The notes beneath the pieces are model-generated. The model was given only the letters and a program-made list of their open reading frames with translations. It made no database searches and was not told the DNA's origin. Below are positions 48,214-58,085 of a stretch of 64,000 nt of DNA, piece after piece (position 1 is the stretch's first letter; the number at the start of each line of letters is the position of its first letter). Position numbers and translations under genes: made by a program. The stretch is taken from NCBI GenBank assembly GCA_947496235.1, contig CANMCE010000007.1:62001-126000 (forward strand), written 5' to 3'. The DNA comes from an uncultured Glaciecola sp. (lineage in GTDB: Bacteria; Pseudomonadota; Gammaproteobacteria; Enterobacterales; Alteromonadaceae).

Positions 48214-49224
48214 ATGAGCAACTCTGATTGTGTAACCGTGTTAGGAGCCGGTTCCTATGGAACTGCGCTCGGGTTTTGTTTGGCACGCAATAACAATCAC
48301 ACTTATCTTTGGGGAAGAGATAAGCAGCAAATAGATGACATGATACAAACTCGCCAGAATACAAAATATCTCGGCGAGTTCACTTTTCCTGAATCTCTAG
48401 AACCAACCTCTGACCTAGCCTCCTGTATTGCAAGAAGTGAATACTTATTAGTAGTTGTTCCCAGTCATGCTTTTAAGTCTATGTTGGAAGATTTAAAGCC
48501 ATATTTGACTGATAGACATAAAGTCATTTGGGCTAGTAAAGGCTTGGAACCTCACACTGGCCGACTATTGCACGAAGTTTTTACAGAGATTATAGGTTCT
48601 CAAGTTCCTCATGGCGTTTTATCGGGGCCTACTTTCGCAAAAGAAATGGCTGCAGCACTTCCGACCGCGATAACACTTTCTAGTAAGGACGATGTGTTGC
48701 TGTCTGAATTTTCTGAAAAATTACATAACCCTAAAGGGTTTAGGGTTTACCTCAATCATGATCTAATTGGTGTTCAATTAGGAGGCGCGGTCAAAAACGT
48801 CATTGCGATAGGTGCGGGATTGGCTGATGGATTAGGCTTCGGTGCTAATGCAAGAACAGCGTTAATTACAAGAGGACTCGCCGAACTGACAAGATTAGGT
48901 GTTTCTTTGGGCGGTACTCAAGAAGCATTTATGGGTATGTCGGGGCTAGGAGACTTAGTACTCACTTGCACAGATAACCAGAGTCGCAACCGTCGATTTG
49001 GCTTAGCGCTTGGTCAAGGCATGTCAGTTGATGCCGCCATAGAGAGCATAGGTCAAGTAGTGGAAGGCTATCGAAATACAGAAGAAGTACATATTCTAGC
49101 TAGCCGCCAGAACATTGAGATGCCAATTTGCGAACAAATTTATCAAGTGTTGTATGAAAACAAATTGCCCAAATTAGCAGCCCTGGCCCTTTTAGGCCGA
49201 GAACAAAAGAACGAGATTAATTAA
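48214..49224 (+). CDS. gpsA: Glycerol-3-phosphate dehydrogenase [NAD(P)+]
   Basis: Makes sn-glycerol-3-phosphate for phospholipids from dihydroxyacetone phosphate. The 336 residues carry the Rossmann motif [16 protein letters not shown], the catalytic-lysine region [19 protein letters not shown] and [17 protein letters not shown]. It directly follows secB (TAAATG) and its stop overlaps that of convergent trmL by 4 bp. Confidence 0.97.
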   Translation: MSNSDCVTVLGAGSYGTALGFCLARNNNHTYLWGRDKQQIDDMIQTRQNTKYLGEFTFPESLEPTSDLASCIARSEYLLVVVPSHAFKSMLEDLKPYLTDRHKVIWASKGLEPHTGRLLHEVFTEIIGSQVPHGVLSGPTFAKEMAAALPTAITLSSKDDVLLSEFSEKLHNPKGFRVYLNHDLIGVQLGGAVKNVIAIGAGLADGLGFGANARTALITRGLAELTRLGVSLGGTQEAFMGMSGLGDLVLTCTDNQSRNRRFGLALGQGMSVDAAIESIGQVVEGYRNTEEVHILASRQNIEMPICEQIYQVLYENKLPKLAALALLGREQKNEIN

Positions 49225-49685
49225 CCCCCATTCTCAAATCCCAATTGGCGCCAACTTTCGTAAATAAACACAGCAACTGAATTCGACAAGTTCATACTTC
49301 GACTATTAGCCGTCATAGGAATTCTAACCCTACATTCTTCTGGTAAGGATTGAATCACCTCATTAGGAAGCCCCCGGGTTTCAGGTCCAAACAGCAAGGC
49401 GTCACTTTTTTGGTAGGAAGCTTGAGAGTGAAAGGTTTTACCTTTAGTCGTGCAAGCAAAAATACGTGTTGGTTTTTCGCTATTAATATAATCCTCTAAG
49501 CAGGCATGACGTTTAACGCGTGCTAACTCATGATAATCCAAGCCCGCTCTTCTGACTTTCTTTTCATCCAAATCAAAGCCCAGAGGCTCAATCAAATGCA
49601 AAGCATAGCCGGTGTTCGCGCAAAGCCTGACAATATTACCAGTATTTGGTGGGATTTCAGGTTGATACAAGACAACGTCTAACAT
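49221..49685 (-). CDS. trmL: tRNA (cytidine(34)-2'-O)-methyltransferase
   Basis: SPOUT methyltransferase that modifies the wobble base of leucine tRNAs. The 154 residues contain [27 protein letters not shown] and the knotted C-terminus [19 protein letters not shown]. The gene is alone on its strand, convergent with gpsA. Confidence 0.95.
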   Translation of the reverse strand: MLDVVLYQPEIPPNTGNIVRLCANTGYALHLIEPLGFDLDEKKVRRAGLDYHELARVKRHACLEDYINSEKPTRIFACTTKGKTFHSQASYQKSDALLFGPETRGLPNEVIQSLPEECRVRIPMTANSRSMNLSNSVAVFIYESWRQLGFENGG

Positions 49686-49766
49686 AATTACTAATTCGTT
49701 AATTCAAAACAAATAGTCTATCAGATTATGGCAACAGCTATAGACAAAAGCGTATAGTTTGAAGAT

Positions 49767-50732
49767 TTAGAGCTCAAAAAAATCAAAGATCTGACGTAGC
49801 GCAAAGTGACGCAAGTCATCCGTTTCGAATAAAATTTCATGTTTCGCGCCCTGTACTTCTATTAACTGCGCATTTTTAACCCTATTCGCTAGTTTTTTTA
49901 TTTCGTCGCTATTGACTACAGTATCTTGAGTTGCCAGAAATATTTTACTCGGGGTTTGTATTCTATCTAGATTTACCTTGATATATTCCATCATTCTAAA
50001 CGCCTGTTGCAACCATTGGAAACTCACCCCACCCAGTTGTAATTTCGCGTTCTGTGAATGGGTTTCGACAAAATATTGGTATCTTTGTTGAGAATGAGTG
50101 AGATGGTTCTTCGAAAACTCAACAGGGATATAATTTTGTTGCCCCCAAAAGTAATCGGCGTCCAATTGCTTATTTAGCTGTCGTTTTAATCCAATACTCA
50201 CAAGTTTTTTTGCCAACCAAACAGGTATAGGCGCAGAAATACCATACATAGGCGCCATTAAAACAGCTTTTTCAAATAACGCTGGTTTTTCGATCATTAC
50301 GCAACTACCAATGGCTCCTCCCATTGAATGGGCCAGTAAATATATCGGCAAATTAGTTATTGATTGCTCAGTTTGTACTGTCCCAATAAGCTGTATAGCG
50401 TCCTGAATATAATCTTCAAATTGGTCGACAAACCCAATTTGTGGATTTAAACACCGTCTTGTTGATAAGCCCTGCCCTTGGTGATCAAACAACAAAATAG
50501 CAAACCCATTTTTTTGCATTTCGTAGCAAAGTTCAGCATATTTAAAGCAAGATTCCGCTCTTCCTGGCATTATCACTACCAATGCCTTTGCGTTTTCGGG
50601 TTGATAAAATTGATAGTAGATTTCTACGTTATTGGCCATAGCGACACGACCAGTAAGCATTTTTTCATCCATGAATGGCATAAAGGTTTGCCAGTAAGTT
50701 TCATGGAGTTGATCTTCGCAGCTAAGAAACAC
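49767..50732 (-). CDS. Alpha/beta hydrolase, lysophospholipase (PldB) type
   Basis: A 321-residue hydrolase of the monoglyceride lipase/PldB group. It has FDHQGQGLS, the nucleophile elbow AHSMGGAIG, a late Asp region (LATQDTVVNSDEI) and a catalytic His (GAKHEILFE). No signal peptide is seen; E. coli PldB is associated with the inner membrane. It starts 8 bp after the cpxA stop, so it may belong to the cpxRA transcript and to envelope maintenance. Confidence 0.86.
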   Translation of the reverse strand: MFLSCEDQLHETYWQTFMPFMDEKMLTGRVAMANNVEIYYQFYQPENAKALVVIMPGRAESCFKYAELCYEMQKNGFAILLFDHQGQGLSTRRCLNPQIGFVDQFEDYIQDAIQLIGTVQTEQSITNLPIYLLAHSMGGAIGSCVMIEKPALFEKAVLMAPMYGISAPIPVWLAKKLVSIGLKRQLNKQLDADYFWGQQNYIPVEFSKNHLTHSQQRYQYFVETHSQNAKLQLGGVSFQWLQQAFRMMEYIKVNLDRIQTPSKIFLATQDTVVNSDEIKKLANRVKNAQLIEVQGAKHEILFETDDLRHFALRQIFDFFEL

Positions 50733-50740
50733 TAAACGTC

Positions 50741-52174
50741 CTAAATTGAATCGGTCTGAGATACAGGTAAAATTATATCAAGAACTAAGCCTTTGTCTTG
50801 TTCCTGTTGTTGATATACTAATTTGCCTTTATGTAAACCGATACCTGCCTCAGCGATAGCTAGCCCTAGACCGACGCTTTTATGGGATTGATTAGCAACC
50901 TGTTTATAACGAAATGGCTGAATGTAACATTCAAAATCTGCATGACTCATGCCTGGGCCATCATCACTGATACGAATTGTGATTGAATGATTATCAGGTT
51001 GAAAAAACGCTATACTGATGGTTGAATTTGCAAATCGAATAGCATTTCTAACGATATTTTCAATAACACTGGTCATAGTCTGTTGATGTAACTCTACTTC
51101 ACACACTAGGTCATTTTCATAGACTAAGATTTTTTTGTTAGCCTTTGCTTCAAATTCTAAGTTTTGCACTATGGGGCCGACAAATTCATTAATTTTAACT
51201 TTGGTGAATACTATATTATTTCTTAATGATGCGTCATTTATGGATAACTTTGATAAATTAATCACGTCTCCGATTAGCTTGTCCATCACCGCAATTTCAT
51301 TTTCAATACGCTTTATATTCTTATTATTTGATTCCTCGACTAAATCAGATTCCAGCATAGCAACGGCTAGTTGAAGCCTGGTAAGTGGCGTCCTAAGTTC
51401 GTGTGACACATTGGCCATTAACAGTTTTTGCTGTTCTATTGTCGATGCAACAGTATCAGCCATAGCATTAAAATCCCTTGAAAGTGCACCAATTTCGTCC
51501 TTACTTTTTAAAAATCGATGAATTCTTGAGTCTAGCGCCCCTTCTCTGAATGCATTTGTGACTTCACGAATTTCATTAATCGGTTTACTTATCCGCCAAG
51601 CTAACCACAAACAAAGACTGGTACCGACCAACAGAATAGCCACAACACCAAGGGTAAAATCAACGTCTTCCCTTTCGTGTCGGCGTAAAAACCTCACTGA
51701 AAACACCACGTAATCTGCACCACTTCTCTGTAAGTTAAATGGCCCAATGAGCTCTAAATTATTGAACCTTGCAACCAGAATCTGTGGTGATTCACTGAGT
51801 GAAAATAACCTGTCTTTGTATAAGGAAAGAGGATCTTTAGTAAAAGCCGGGTTAAAGGGCATAATGACGTCCTTTTTATCCGGTGCAACTGCTAACAAAA
51901 TTGGCATATCTCTTCGTTTTAATCGACGAAGTGCCGCTTGCACGGGAACACCGCGATCAACTATCGATTGCAACAATTCAATACTAGTTTGTACGCGCTC
52001 GATTTGCTCTTTTTCTGCACTTACCACTTGCTCTTTGATGGTAAGAAACCTAGCAGCAAAAAAAGCACTGATGACCAAAAGAATAATGGTTAGCCAAAAC
52101 CACAAAAAGATTTTGCCGAATAAGCTATTAAGCGGATTTAAGTTCTTTAACTTACTAATCAAACTATCACTCAC
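50741..52174 (-). CDS. cpxA: Envelope-stress sensor histidine kinase CpxA
   Basis: A 477-residue two-component kinase. TM1 (about 20-45), a periplasmic domain (about 45-170), TM2 (about 175-195), HAMP, the dimerisation helix with the phospho-histidine in VSHELRTPLTRLQLAV, and the ATPase domain (N box ENIVRNAIRFA, G1 DDGPGM, G2 GLGLAIAE) are in order. It overlaps cpxR by 8 bp. The sequence and its partner support CpxA rather than another OmpR-class kinase. Confidence 0.92.
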   Translation of the reverse strand: MSDSLISKLKNLNPLNSLFGKIFLWFWLTIILLVISAFFAARFLTIKEQVVSAEKEQIERVQTSIELLQSIVDRGVPVQAALRRLKRRDMPILLAVAPDKKDVIMPFNPAFTKDPLSLYKDRLFSLSESPQILVARFNNLELIGPFNLQRSGADYVVFSVRFLRRHEREDVDFTLGVVAILLVGTSLCLWLAWRISKPINEIREVTNAFREGALDSRIHRFLKSKDEIGALSRDFNAMADTVASTIEQQKLLMANVSHELRTPLTRLQLAVAMLESDLVEESNNKNIKRIENEIAVMDKLIGDVINLSKLSINDASLRNNIVFTKVKINEFVGPIVQNLEFEAKANKKILVYENDLVCEVELHQQTMTSVIENIVRNAIRFANSTISIAFFQPDNHSITIRISDDGPGMSHADFECYIQPFRYKQVANQSHKSVGLGLAIAEAGIGLHKGKLVYQQQEQDKGLVLDIILPVSQTDSI

Positions 52175-52850
52175 TTGTCATCAGGTAACCATTACCACGA
52201 ATGGTCTTAATAACGTCATTTATCCCTTGTTCAGAGAGTTTTTTGCGAAGATTACTGATATGCATATCCAAACTTCGATCAAAAGGCGCTAGTTTACGAT
52301 TCAACACTACTTCACTCAGGTGTTCTTTAGTTAACAGTCGTCCCGTGTTTTTTACTAACTGTACCAATAAGTAAAATTCCGTGCCTGTCATTTCAATATT
52401 CTGATGATTTACGCTAACTTGCTGAGTGCCTAGGTTAATCTCCATTGAATGCAATTTAAGCACTTCCCGATTCGACAATACCCCATCAGCACTCAATCTA
52501 CGTACCAGTGCTTTGATTCTGGCCAATAATTCACGATGATTGAAAGGTTTTGCTAAATAGTCATCTGCGCCTAGTTCTAAACCTAATATTTTATCGTAAT
52601 CGTCTCCTTTCGCCGTCAGCATCAAAATAGGAATCTTTGAAAATTTACGCACTTCTCCAAGTACCGTAAAACCATCTAGGTCAGGCATCATTACATCGAG
52701 TAACAGCACGTCAAATTCCCTTTCCTGAATAAGTTCTATTCCTTGGCGAGGTTGGTTTGCCACCGTCACAGCATAACCTTGCTGGGTTAAATACTCGTTG
52801 AGTAATTCGGTTAGGCTTAAGTCATCATCTATAATAAGAATTTGATGCAT
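52167..52850 (-). CDS. cpxR: Response regulator CpxR
   Basis: A 227-residue OmpR-type regulator: receiver with DDD at 8-10 and phospho-Asp in LLLDVMMPDLDG, then a winged-helix DNA-binding domain (RSLDMHISNLRKKL). It overlaps cpxA by 8 bp. It is divergent from a cpxP-like gene, with a CpxR-type box in between, so autoregulation and control of that gene are likely. Confidence 0.94.
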   Translation of the reverse strand: MHQILIIDDDLSLTELLNEYLTQQGYAVTVANQPRQGIELIQEREFDVLLLDVMMPDLDGFTVLGEVRKFSKIPILMLTAKGDDYDKILGLELGADDYLAKPFNHRELLARIKALVRRLSADGVLSNREVLKLHSMEINLGTQQVSVNHQNIEMTGTEFYLLVQLVKNTGRLLTKEHLSEVVLNRKLAPFDRSLDMHISNLRKKLSEQGINDVIKTIRGNGYLMTSE

Positions 52851-52946
52851 AGTGTCGTAATTTCCTTGGAAAAAGCATGAACACTTAACTGAAGTAATAT
52901 ATTAATGACGCAATGATCAGATATTTTTGCGCCAAGAAAAATCATC

Positions 52947-52962
52947 TTTACACAAGCTTTAC
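52947..52962 (-). promoter_or_regulatory. CpxR box in the cpxR/cpxP-like intergenic region
   Basis: Plus-strand TTTAC-N6-TTTAC is on the minus strand GTAAA-N6-GTAAA, matching the direct-repeat CpxR consensus. It lies 71 bp before the cpxP-like start and 97 bp before cpxR, within promoter distance of both. Confidence 0.78.
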
Positions 52963-53032
52963 ACTTCCTTGGCACTATTTTGCATTATTAAGAGTACAGT
53001 ATGCATGTCTCATTCAAAAAGGGTATTAATTT

Positions 53033-53782
53033 ATGAAAAAGTTACTCATTACACTAATTGTTAGTACAAGTTTATCTGTATCTTCATTAGCAGTTGCTGG
53101 CGGACCAAAAGAAGAAGGAAAGCATCCATTTTCTCAATTAGATCTTTCAGAATCTCAACGGCAAGACATTGCACTTATTATGCGTGATCTTCGAGGTGAC
53201 AACAGTTTATTTAGAGGTGAACGTCATCACCATCGCACAAACATGCGTGAATTGATGAGCATGCAAAGCTGGGATGAAGAAAAAGCTGAAGCAATAATAA
53301 GACAAGGCTTAGAAAATTCACATCAGTTAGAAATTAATCGAGCAAAAGCAAAACACCTTGCTTATCAGGTGTTAACCGAAGATCAACGTGCTGAACTCAA
53401 ACAGATGTACCAATCAGGTCCGAAAAACAAAGATCGCGGTGAATATTTCAAACAGTTCGGAAAGAACATGAACCTAAGCGAAGAGCAACAATCCCAGATA
53501 AAACAACTTTGGGACACTCAACATTCTCAGCTGGCAGCGTTAAAGCCTCAAATGATGTTACACAAACAAGCTGAGAGAGAATTGATAGCTGCTGAGGAGT
53601 TTGATGAACAGGCGTACTTGGCTTTACATCAGGAGAATATTGATACCCAAGTGCAAATGCAGCTTATTCGCCAAAAAACGCGCTTTGATATGATGCAGAT
53701 TCTTACCCCTGAGCAAAAAAAATCAATGAAGCAAGAGTTTAAACAGAAGTTCAAGGAACGCTTTTCACACCGTAAAAGTTAG
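53033..53782 (+). CDS. CpxP/Spy-like periplasmic chaperone
   Basis: A 249-residue periplasmic protein. The signal peptide ends near AVAGG, and the all-helical body has four LTxxQ-type motifs (LSESQ, LTEDQ, LSEEQ, LTPEQ), the mark of CpxP/Spy proteins. The usual members have two such motifs in about 165 residues, so this is a longer, probably internally duplicated form. It is divergent from cpxRA with a CpxR box upstream. CpxP inhibits CpxA and binds misfolded proteins. One GGACACTCAA word lies inside. Confidence 0.9.
   Translation: MKKLLITLIVSTSLSVSSLAVAGGPKEEGKHPFSQLDLSESQRQDIALIMRDLRGDNSLFRGERHHHRTNMRELMSMQSWDEEKAEAIIRQGLENSHQLEINRAKAKHLAYQVLTEDQRAELKQMYQSGPKNKDRGEYFKQFGKNMNLSEEQQSQIKQLWDTQHSQLAALKPQMMLHKQAERELIAAEEFDEQAYLALHQENIDTQVQMQLIRQKTRFDMMQILTPEQKKSMKQEFKQKFKERFSHRKS
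53512..53521 (+). repeat. Sister 10-bp word, exact GGACACTCAA (inside cpxP-like gene)
   Basis: Read GAC ACT CAA (Asp-Thr-Gln), the same frame as the main word in dtd. Confidence 0.75.
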
Positions 53783-53818
53783 GGGGATTGTTGTGTGGTA
53801 ATTATTATGTGGTAACTG

Positions 53819-53848
53819 TTGCATGTCCCAAAAGAAAATTGACTGTCC
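53819..53848 (-). repeat. Two near-matches of dispersed words after cpxP-like gene
   Basis: TTGCATGTCC (53819-53828) and TTGACTGTCC (53839-53848), each one base from a main or sister word, in the same orientation. They are the rightmost copies in the window. Confidence 0.5.
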
Positions 53849-53866
53849 TATTTGTGGCAGTCATTT

Positions 53867-54388
53867 TTAAATTTCGCAATAACAGCCTGAGGCTTCGTTG
53901 ACCAAAATTGACTGCGAATTCTTCAGCCCTAAGGTAGCTTTAATTGCATCATCAACCAAACCTGATGCTGAAAAGCAACCAGCACCTTGAGAATAGGGCC
54001 CAACATATTTTATTTGACGATCTTCATCCATATAAATAACTGCCGGCGTAGATGGAATGAAAGACGCTAGCTCTGGCAGTTCTTCTATAGTGACTGAATG
54101 ACTGGTTAACCCTTCTTTCTCAGAAAACTTATTCAAGGATTTTATATGTGATTCGGCAAGTACTTCACAAAAGCAACTTTTACCTGATCCTACATGAATT
54201 AATAGTCCATTATCTGCATGAGGAAGATGTTCAAAAAGCTTTGACAATTTTTCTTCATAATCCAAATCCATCATTGCCTGTGACATTTTCAGATGAGGAT
54301 CAAATTCATGGATGCCTTGCTTACCAACGAATAGTACGAATGCTGAACCAAGTAGAAACCACACAATGACCATTACTACTTTAAGCAT
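53867..54388 (-). CDS. Membrane-anchored thioredoxin-like protein (DUF6436)
   Basis: A 173-residue protein with an N-terminal TM segment (VMVIVWFLLGSAFVLFVG) and a thioredoxin-like domain. The active-site position reads CFCE rather than CxxC, the cis-proline segment is STPAVIYMD, and a C-terminal CYC lies at residues 169-171. It resembles the uncharacterised DUF6436 group. It lies 25 bp after the chemoreceptor gene, in the same direction. Confidence 0.72.
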   Translation of the reverse strand: MLKVVMVIVWFLLGSAFVLFVGKQGIHEFDPHLKMSQAMMDLDYEEKLSKLFEHLPHADNGLLIHVGSGKSCFCEVLAESHIKSLNKFSEKEGLTSHSVTIEELPELASFIPSTPAVIYMDEDRQIKYVGPYSQGAGCFSASGLVDDAIKATLGLKNSQSILVNEASGCYCEI

Positions 54389-54413
54389 TTGGCACCCAAT
54401 TACCTTGCAAAGT

Positions 54414-55967
54414 TTAACTAATCTTGAATTTAGACAGTCGCTGGCTAAGCTCTTCAGACAGCTGTTTTAGTTGCAAGACGTCTTCCTTCAAAGCTTCTAC
54501 TTGTACTTTTTCATCTGAAAATAATGCATGTAAATTTTCTGCCGTTTGGCTAATCGACTCTGAAGTTGACGCCTGTTCATAAGCAGATGAAGCCACTTGA
54601 GTCACATTGGAATTTACCTGTGATATACCTTCCAATACATCAACCATGTTTGAAGTCGCATGCTCGGAAGATTCAGCTGCTACATTGACCATTTCTACGC
54701 AGTTGTTCATATTATCCACTGAATTATTCGCTGAAGTGGTTAGCAATTCTGTTATTTTTTCAATTTCCTCGGCACTTTCTTTTGACTTAATAGCCAAGTT
54801 TCTTACCTCATCAGCAACCACTGCAAATCCGCGACCATGTTCACCGGCGCGAGCCGATTCAATTGCCGCATTTAAGGCTAACAAATTGGTTTGCTCGGCT
54901 ACACTTTTAATGCTTTGCATAACTTCGGCGATGTTTTGACATTTATTGCTAAGATCACCGATAGCGTCTGAAGTAAATTGTAAGGTCGATTTTAATTCTG
55001 AGATATTACTTCGGCTTGCGTCAATTACAGTGCGTGTATCAGACGTTTTTAGCTTGGCAGATTCTGCGAATTCATTGGCATTTTGAGACAAGTCAGCAAC
55101 CGCTTGGATACTTGTTGTCATGTTACGCATGGCTTCTGAAATTGCACTGACTTGATTGTTTTGAGCATCCACAGTGTCATCTAACATCTGTGAAGAATTA
55201 GCTACTTTAGAGGAAAATGTTAACAGCTCTTCACCAACAAAGTTTACTCTTTCAACAAGCTCTCTTACCGAATCTATCATCATCAGAAAGTCTGAGTCAT
55301 GATCTTCATCAGATTTGCTTCTTTCCGTTAAATGTATTTCACCATTTTTGCCGACAATTTGACTGACATTGTGCTGGATTTGTTGGCTAACTTTACCATC
55401 TTCAAATGACTTCTTCGCCATAAAACAAAGTACCACACATTCAAGAATTGCAAACAAGGCATGGATGACTAAAATCAAAAATGCTGGTGAACTATCTTCA
55501 AAGACAATCAAACCACCACCAGCATTTTGAACGATAAAGCCTGCGATATGATGGACCGCAATAACTGCGGTACTGGTAACAATTACTTTCCAATCTCTAA
55601 AGAAAGACGTAAACGCCAGTAGCACGAATACTTGGAAATGCATTTCCGTCATACCCATGGTTTGTTGAATATGCAGAGCGGCCATCAACTGAGTGGCAGC
55701 AGAAGTCATATGCCGAGAAAAAGATTCATCAGGGTAGCTAAGACCTATAATGATGGCAGGTATTATAACCAATAAGCCCGCGCCTAGTCCTAACCATAGC
55801 GTATCTGTAAAGTACCCAATTGATATAGAGAGAATCAATTGAAAGCAGAGTACAAACCTGAATAACTTTTGAATCCCTGCATTATTTTTATCTAGTCCCG
55901 CCATTCGCTTAAAACCTTTTGCAAAAAAATAACCTAATAATTGAAAGGTTATCGGCATGCTAGACAA
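54414..55967 (-). CDS. Methyl-accepting chemotaxis protein with polytopic membrane sensor
   Basis: A 517-residue chemoreceptor-like protein. Residues about 40-195 contain about six TM helices rather than the usual two TMs and periplasmic domain, and no HAMP is evident. The membrane part has conserved-looking histidines and acids ([20 protein letters not shown]). The C-terminal signalling domain is classical, with the hairpin tip region [28 protein letters not shown] (quoted in parts: [13 protein letters not shown] and [12 protein letters not shown]). The stimulus is unknown. It is divergent from the arginine operon. Confidence 0.88.
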   Translation of the reverse strand: MSSMPITFQLLGYFFAKGFKRMAGLDKNNAGIQKLFRFVLCFQLILSISIGYFTDTLWLGLGAGLLVIIPAIIIGLSYPDESFSRHMTSAATQLMAALHIQQTMGMTEMHFQVFVLLAFTSFFRDWKVIVTSTAVIAVHHIAGFIVQNAGGGLIVFEDSSPAFLILVIHALFAILECVVLCFMAKKSFEDGKVSQQIQHNVSQIVGKNGEIHLTERSKSDEDHDSDFLMMIDSVRELVERVNFVGEELLTFSSKVANSSQMLDDTVDAQNNQVSAISEAMRNMTTSIQAVADLSQNANEFAESAKLKTSDTRTVIDASRSNISELKSTLQFTSDAIGDLSNKCQNIAEVMQSIKSVAEQTNLLALNAAIESARAGEHGRGFAVVADEVRNLAIKSKESAEEIEKITELLTTSANNSVDNMNNCVEMVNVAAESSEHATSNMVDVLEGISQVNSNVTQVASSAYEQASTSESISQTAENLHALFSDEKVQVEALKEDVLQLKQLSEELSQRLSKFKIS

Positions 55968-56021
55968 AAGTTTTAAAACAACATCTATATTACCTACAGG
56001 AATAGCTTAAATAATTTTATT

Positions 56022-56060
56022 TATGCATATTTATTTATTTTTCTTGAATATTTATTAGCT
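56022..56060. promoter_or_regulatory. ArgR operator: two ARG boxes 3 bp apart
   Basis: Two 18-bp sites, 56022-56039 (core TGCAT-ATTT-ATTTA) and 56043-56060 (core TGAAT-ATTT-ATTAG), fit the ARG box TGAAT-wwww-ATTCA at 8 of 10 core bases each. They are separated by exactly 3 bp, the E. coli arrangement for one ArgR hexamer. They lie about 200 bp before argC. Confidence 0.72.
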
Positions 56061-56168
56061 TTCAACTAAAATTTTTTCAAGGTTATAGCAAAGTTGCTAA
56101 ATCAGAGAATTTTCTCCCTGGAAACGCTATGAGACTTGTTCTTAAATAATCCGTCTAATATAGCGATC

Positions 56169-56229
56169 GGCGTATGGTATACTGTCAAAGTAGGCGCACT
56201 ATTTTGGCTCAATACCATACGCCTTTTTT
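56169..56229 (+). terminator. 12-bp inverted repeat plus T-run in the argC leader
   Basis: GGCGTATGGTAT (56169-56180) pairs perfectly with ATACCATACGCC (56212-56223) across a 31-nt loop, followed by six T. This looks like an intrinsic terminator located 32 bp before argC. A plausible promoter (TTGTTC, 17 bp, TATAGC) lies just upstream, so it could be a leader attenuator or the 3' end of a small RNA. Confidence 0.7.
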
Positions 56230-56261
56230 AGTTTTGTTTCTAAGAGTGTAAAGAAAGCATT

Positions 56262-57272
56262 ATGAAAGTAAGTGTATTAGGGGCCAGTGGATATACTGGC
56301 GCTCAGTTGGTTAATTACCTTGATAAACACCCTAAATTTGATCTAGAAACTTGTTATGTATCTGAAAACAGTCAAGATTCTGGCAAAAAAATTCAAGATT
56401 TATACCCAAGCTTGAGTTTGAAAAAATCCTATACCTTAACCCCTGCAGGTGATAGTAGTATTGCCCAAATCGCAACCCAAAATGATGCAGTGTTTTTAGC
56501 ACTTCCTCACGAAGTGAGTCACCTTTGGGCAAATGAATTTATAGCTGGCGGATGCAAAGTTTTTGATTTATCCGGAGCCTACAGAATTTCAAACCTAGAC
56601 ATTTTTGAAAAAGCATATGGATTTGGGCATCAATATCCACAATTAATTACAAAAGCAGCATATGGGTTAGCGGAGTTTAACTGCGAAGCAATAGCTACAG
56701 CTGATCTCATCGCAGTCCCCGGTTGTTATCCAACTGCATCTTTATGCGCAATTAAACCTATCGCCGATGCGGGTTTACTTCGTCAAGGGAATATGCCGGT
56801 AATCAATGCGACCAGTGGTGTAAGTGGCGCAGGAAGAAAGGCTTCGTTAACCTCCAGTTTTTGTGAAGTAAGTTTAAATGCATATGGCGTGTTGAGTCAT
56901 AGGCATACCCCTGAAATTTCTGAACATGCTGGCCATGAGGTTATATTTACCCCGCATCTAGGTAATTTTAAGCGCGGTATATTAGCCACAATCACGATGT
57001 TTTTATCGTCAGATGCAACTCAACAAAAGATTGATGATGCATTCAATCAAGCTTACGCCATGGAGGGTCTAGTCAAACTCGTCTCTGGGTGGCCGAAAGT
57101 GGGTGATGTGCAATACACTCCGTTTTGTCACTTGCACTATAAATTTGACGCAGAAACTGGCTGCCTAATAGTATGTAGCGCTATTGATAATCTACTCAAA
57201 GGTGCTGCGACTCAAGCTATCCAATGTGCTAATATTAGATTCGGCTTAAGCAATACCGAAGGATTGGTGTAA
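56262..57272 (+). CDS. argC: N-acetyl-gamma-glutamyl-phosphate reductase
   Basis: Third step of arginine synthesis. The 336 residues show the NADP motif GASGYTGAQLVNYL, the active-site signature VPGCYPTASLCAIKP, SGAGRKAS and HRHTPEI. It heads argCBFGHA. The stop overlaps the argB start (TAATG). argE, which often sits divergently upstream of argC, is absent; a chemoreceptor takes that place. Confidence 0.98.
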   Translation: MKVSVLGASGYTGAQLVNYLDKHPKFDLETCYVSENSQDSGKKIQDLYPSLSLKKSYTLTPAGDSSIAQIATQNDAVFLALPHEVSHLWANEFIAGGCKVFDLSGAYRISNLDIFEKAYGFGHQYPQLITKAAYGLAEFNCEAIATADLIAVPGCYPTASLCAIKPIADAGLLRQGNMPVINATSGVSGAGRKASLTSSFCEVSLNAYGVLSHRHTPEISEHAGHEVIFTPHLGNFKRGILATITMFLSSDATQQKIDDAFNQAYAMEGLVKLVSGWPKVGDVQYTPFCHLHYKFDAETGCLIVCSAIDNLLKGAATQAIQCANIRFGLSNTEGLV

Positions 57273-58066
57273 TGACCAATAACTCGAACACCTATGTAAT
57301 TAAAATAGGGGGTAAATTTTTTGACTTTTTTACCACCAACACATCTGTCTGTGACGGCTTTTTTGATTTTATTCAACTGCTGTTAAATGAAGGAAAAAAG
57401 GTAGTGGTAGTGCATGGTGGCGGCGACCAAGTACAGCAACTTCTATCCGCTTTGGGTAAAAAAAGTGAAAAGCACAATGGCCTGCGTATTACGCCAGCCG
57501 AAGATATAGGCCTAGTTACAGGTATTTTAGCCGGTGATTTAAACAAACTTTTAGCCGCCAAATTGCAGGCAGCTTCAATTGATGCGCTAGGTTTAAGTCT
57601 GGCTGATGCAGAAATTGCGATATGCGAACCTATTGACAACAAGCTAGGGCGTGTCGGACAACCCGCAAAAGGCGATAGTCGACTCCTATCTTTGCTTATA
57701 AATCAAAATTTTGTTCCCGTAATAGCCTCTATTGGGCGATATTCTTCAGGGGACTTATGTAATGTCAATGCAGACCACGCCGCGATTCATATTGCCAACA
57801 TGCTTGGCGCTCAATTGATATTTTTATCAGACGTTCGCGGAGTTTTAGATGCAGATGGTAACCTGATCTCATCATTGGACGAAAACGAAATCAATCGTCT
57901 AAGTGAACAACAAGTGATTACAGATGGCATGTTGGTTAAAGTCAATGCCGCATTATCTGCCGCTAATACACTGAATAACAAGGTCACTATTGCCAGTTGG
58001 CATGATCTTGGTTCAGATACTAAAAATCAATCTATTGGTACCAGCATTTTACCTACCAAACACTAA
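57272..58066 (+). CDS. argB: Acetylglutamate kinase
   Basis: Phosphorylates N-acetylglutamate. The 264 residues hold the ATP lysine in VIKIGGKFFD, the glycine-rich VVVHGGGDQVQQLL, CNVNADHAAIHIA and FLSDVRGVLD. The length suggests the arginine-insensitive dimeric class as in E. coli (258), since the N-terminal helix of feedback-inhibited hexamers is missing. It overlaps argC by one base. Confidence 0.97.
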   Translation: MTNNSNTYVIKIGGKFFDFFTTNTSVCDGFFDFIQLLLNEGKKVVVVHGGGDQVQQLLSALGKKSEKHNGLRITPAEDIGLVTGILAGDLNKLLAAKLQAASIDALGLSLADAEIAICEPIDNKLGRVGQPAKGDSRLLSLLINQNFVPVIASIGRYSSGDLCNVNADHAAIHIANMLGAQLIFLSDVRGVLDADGNLISSLDENEINRLSEQQVITDGMLVKVNAALSAANTLNNKVTIASWHDLGSDTKNQSIGTSILPTKH

Positions 58067-58085
58067 AAAAATCTTAGGAACTCCT

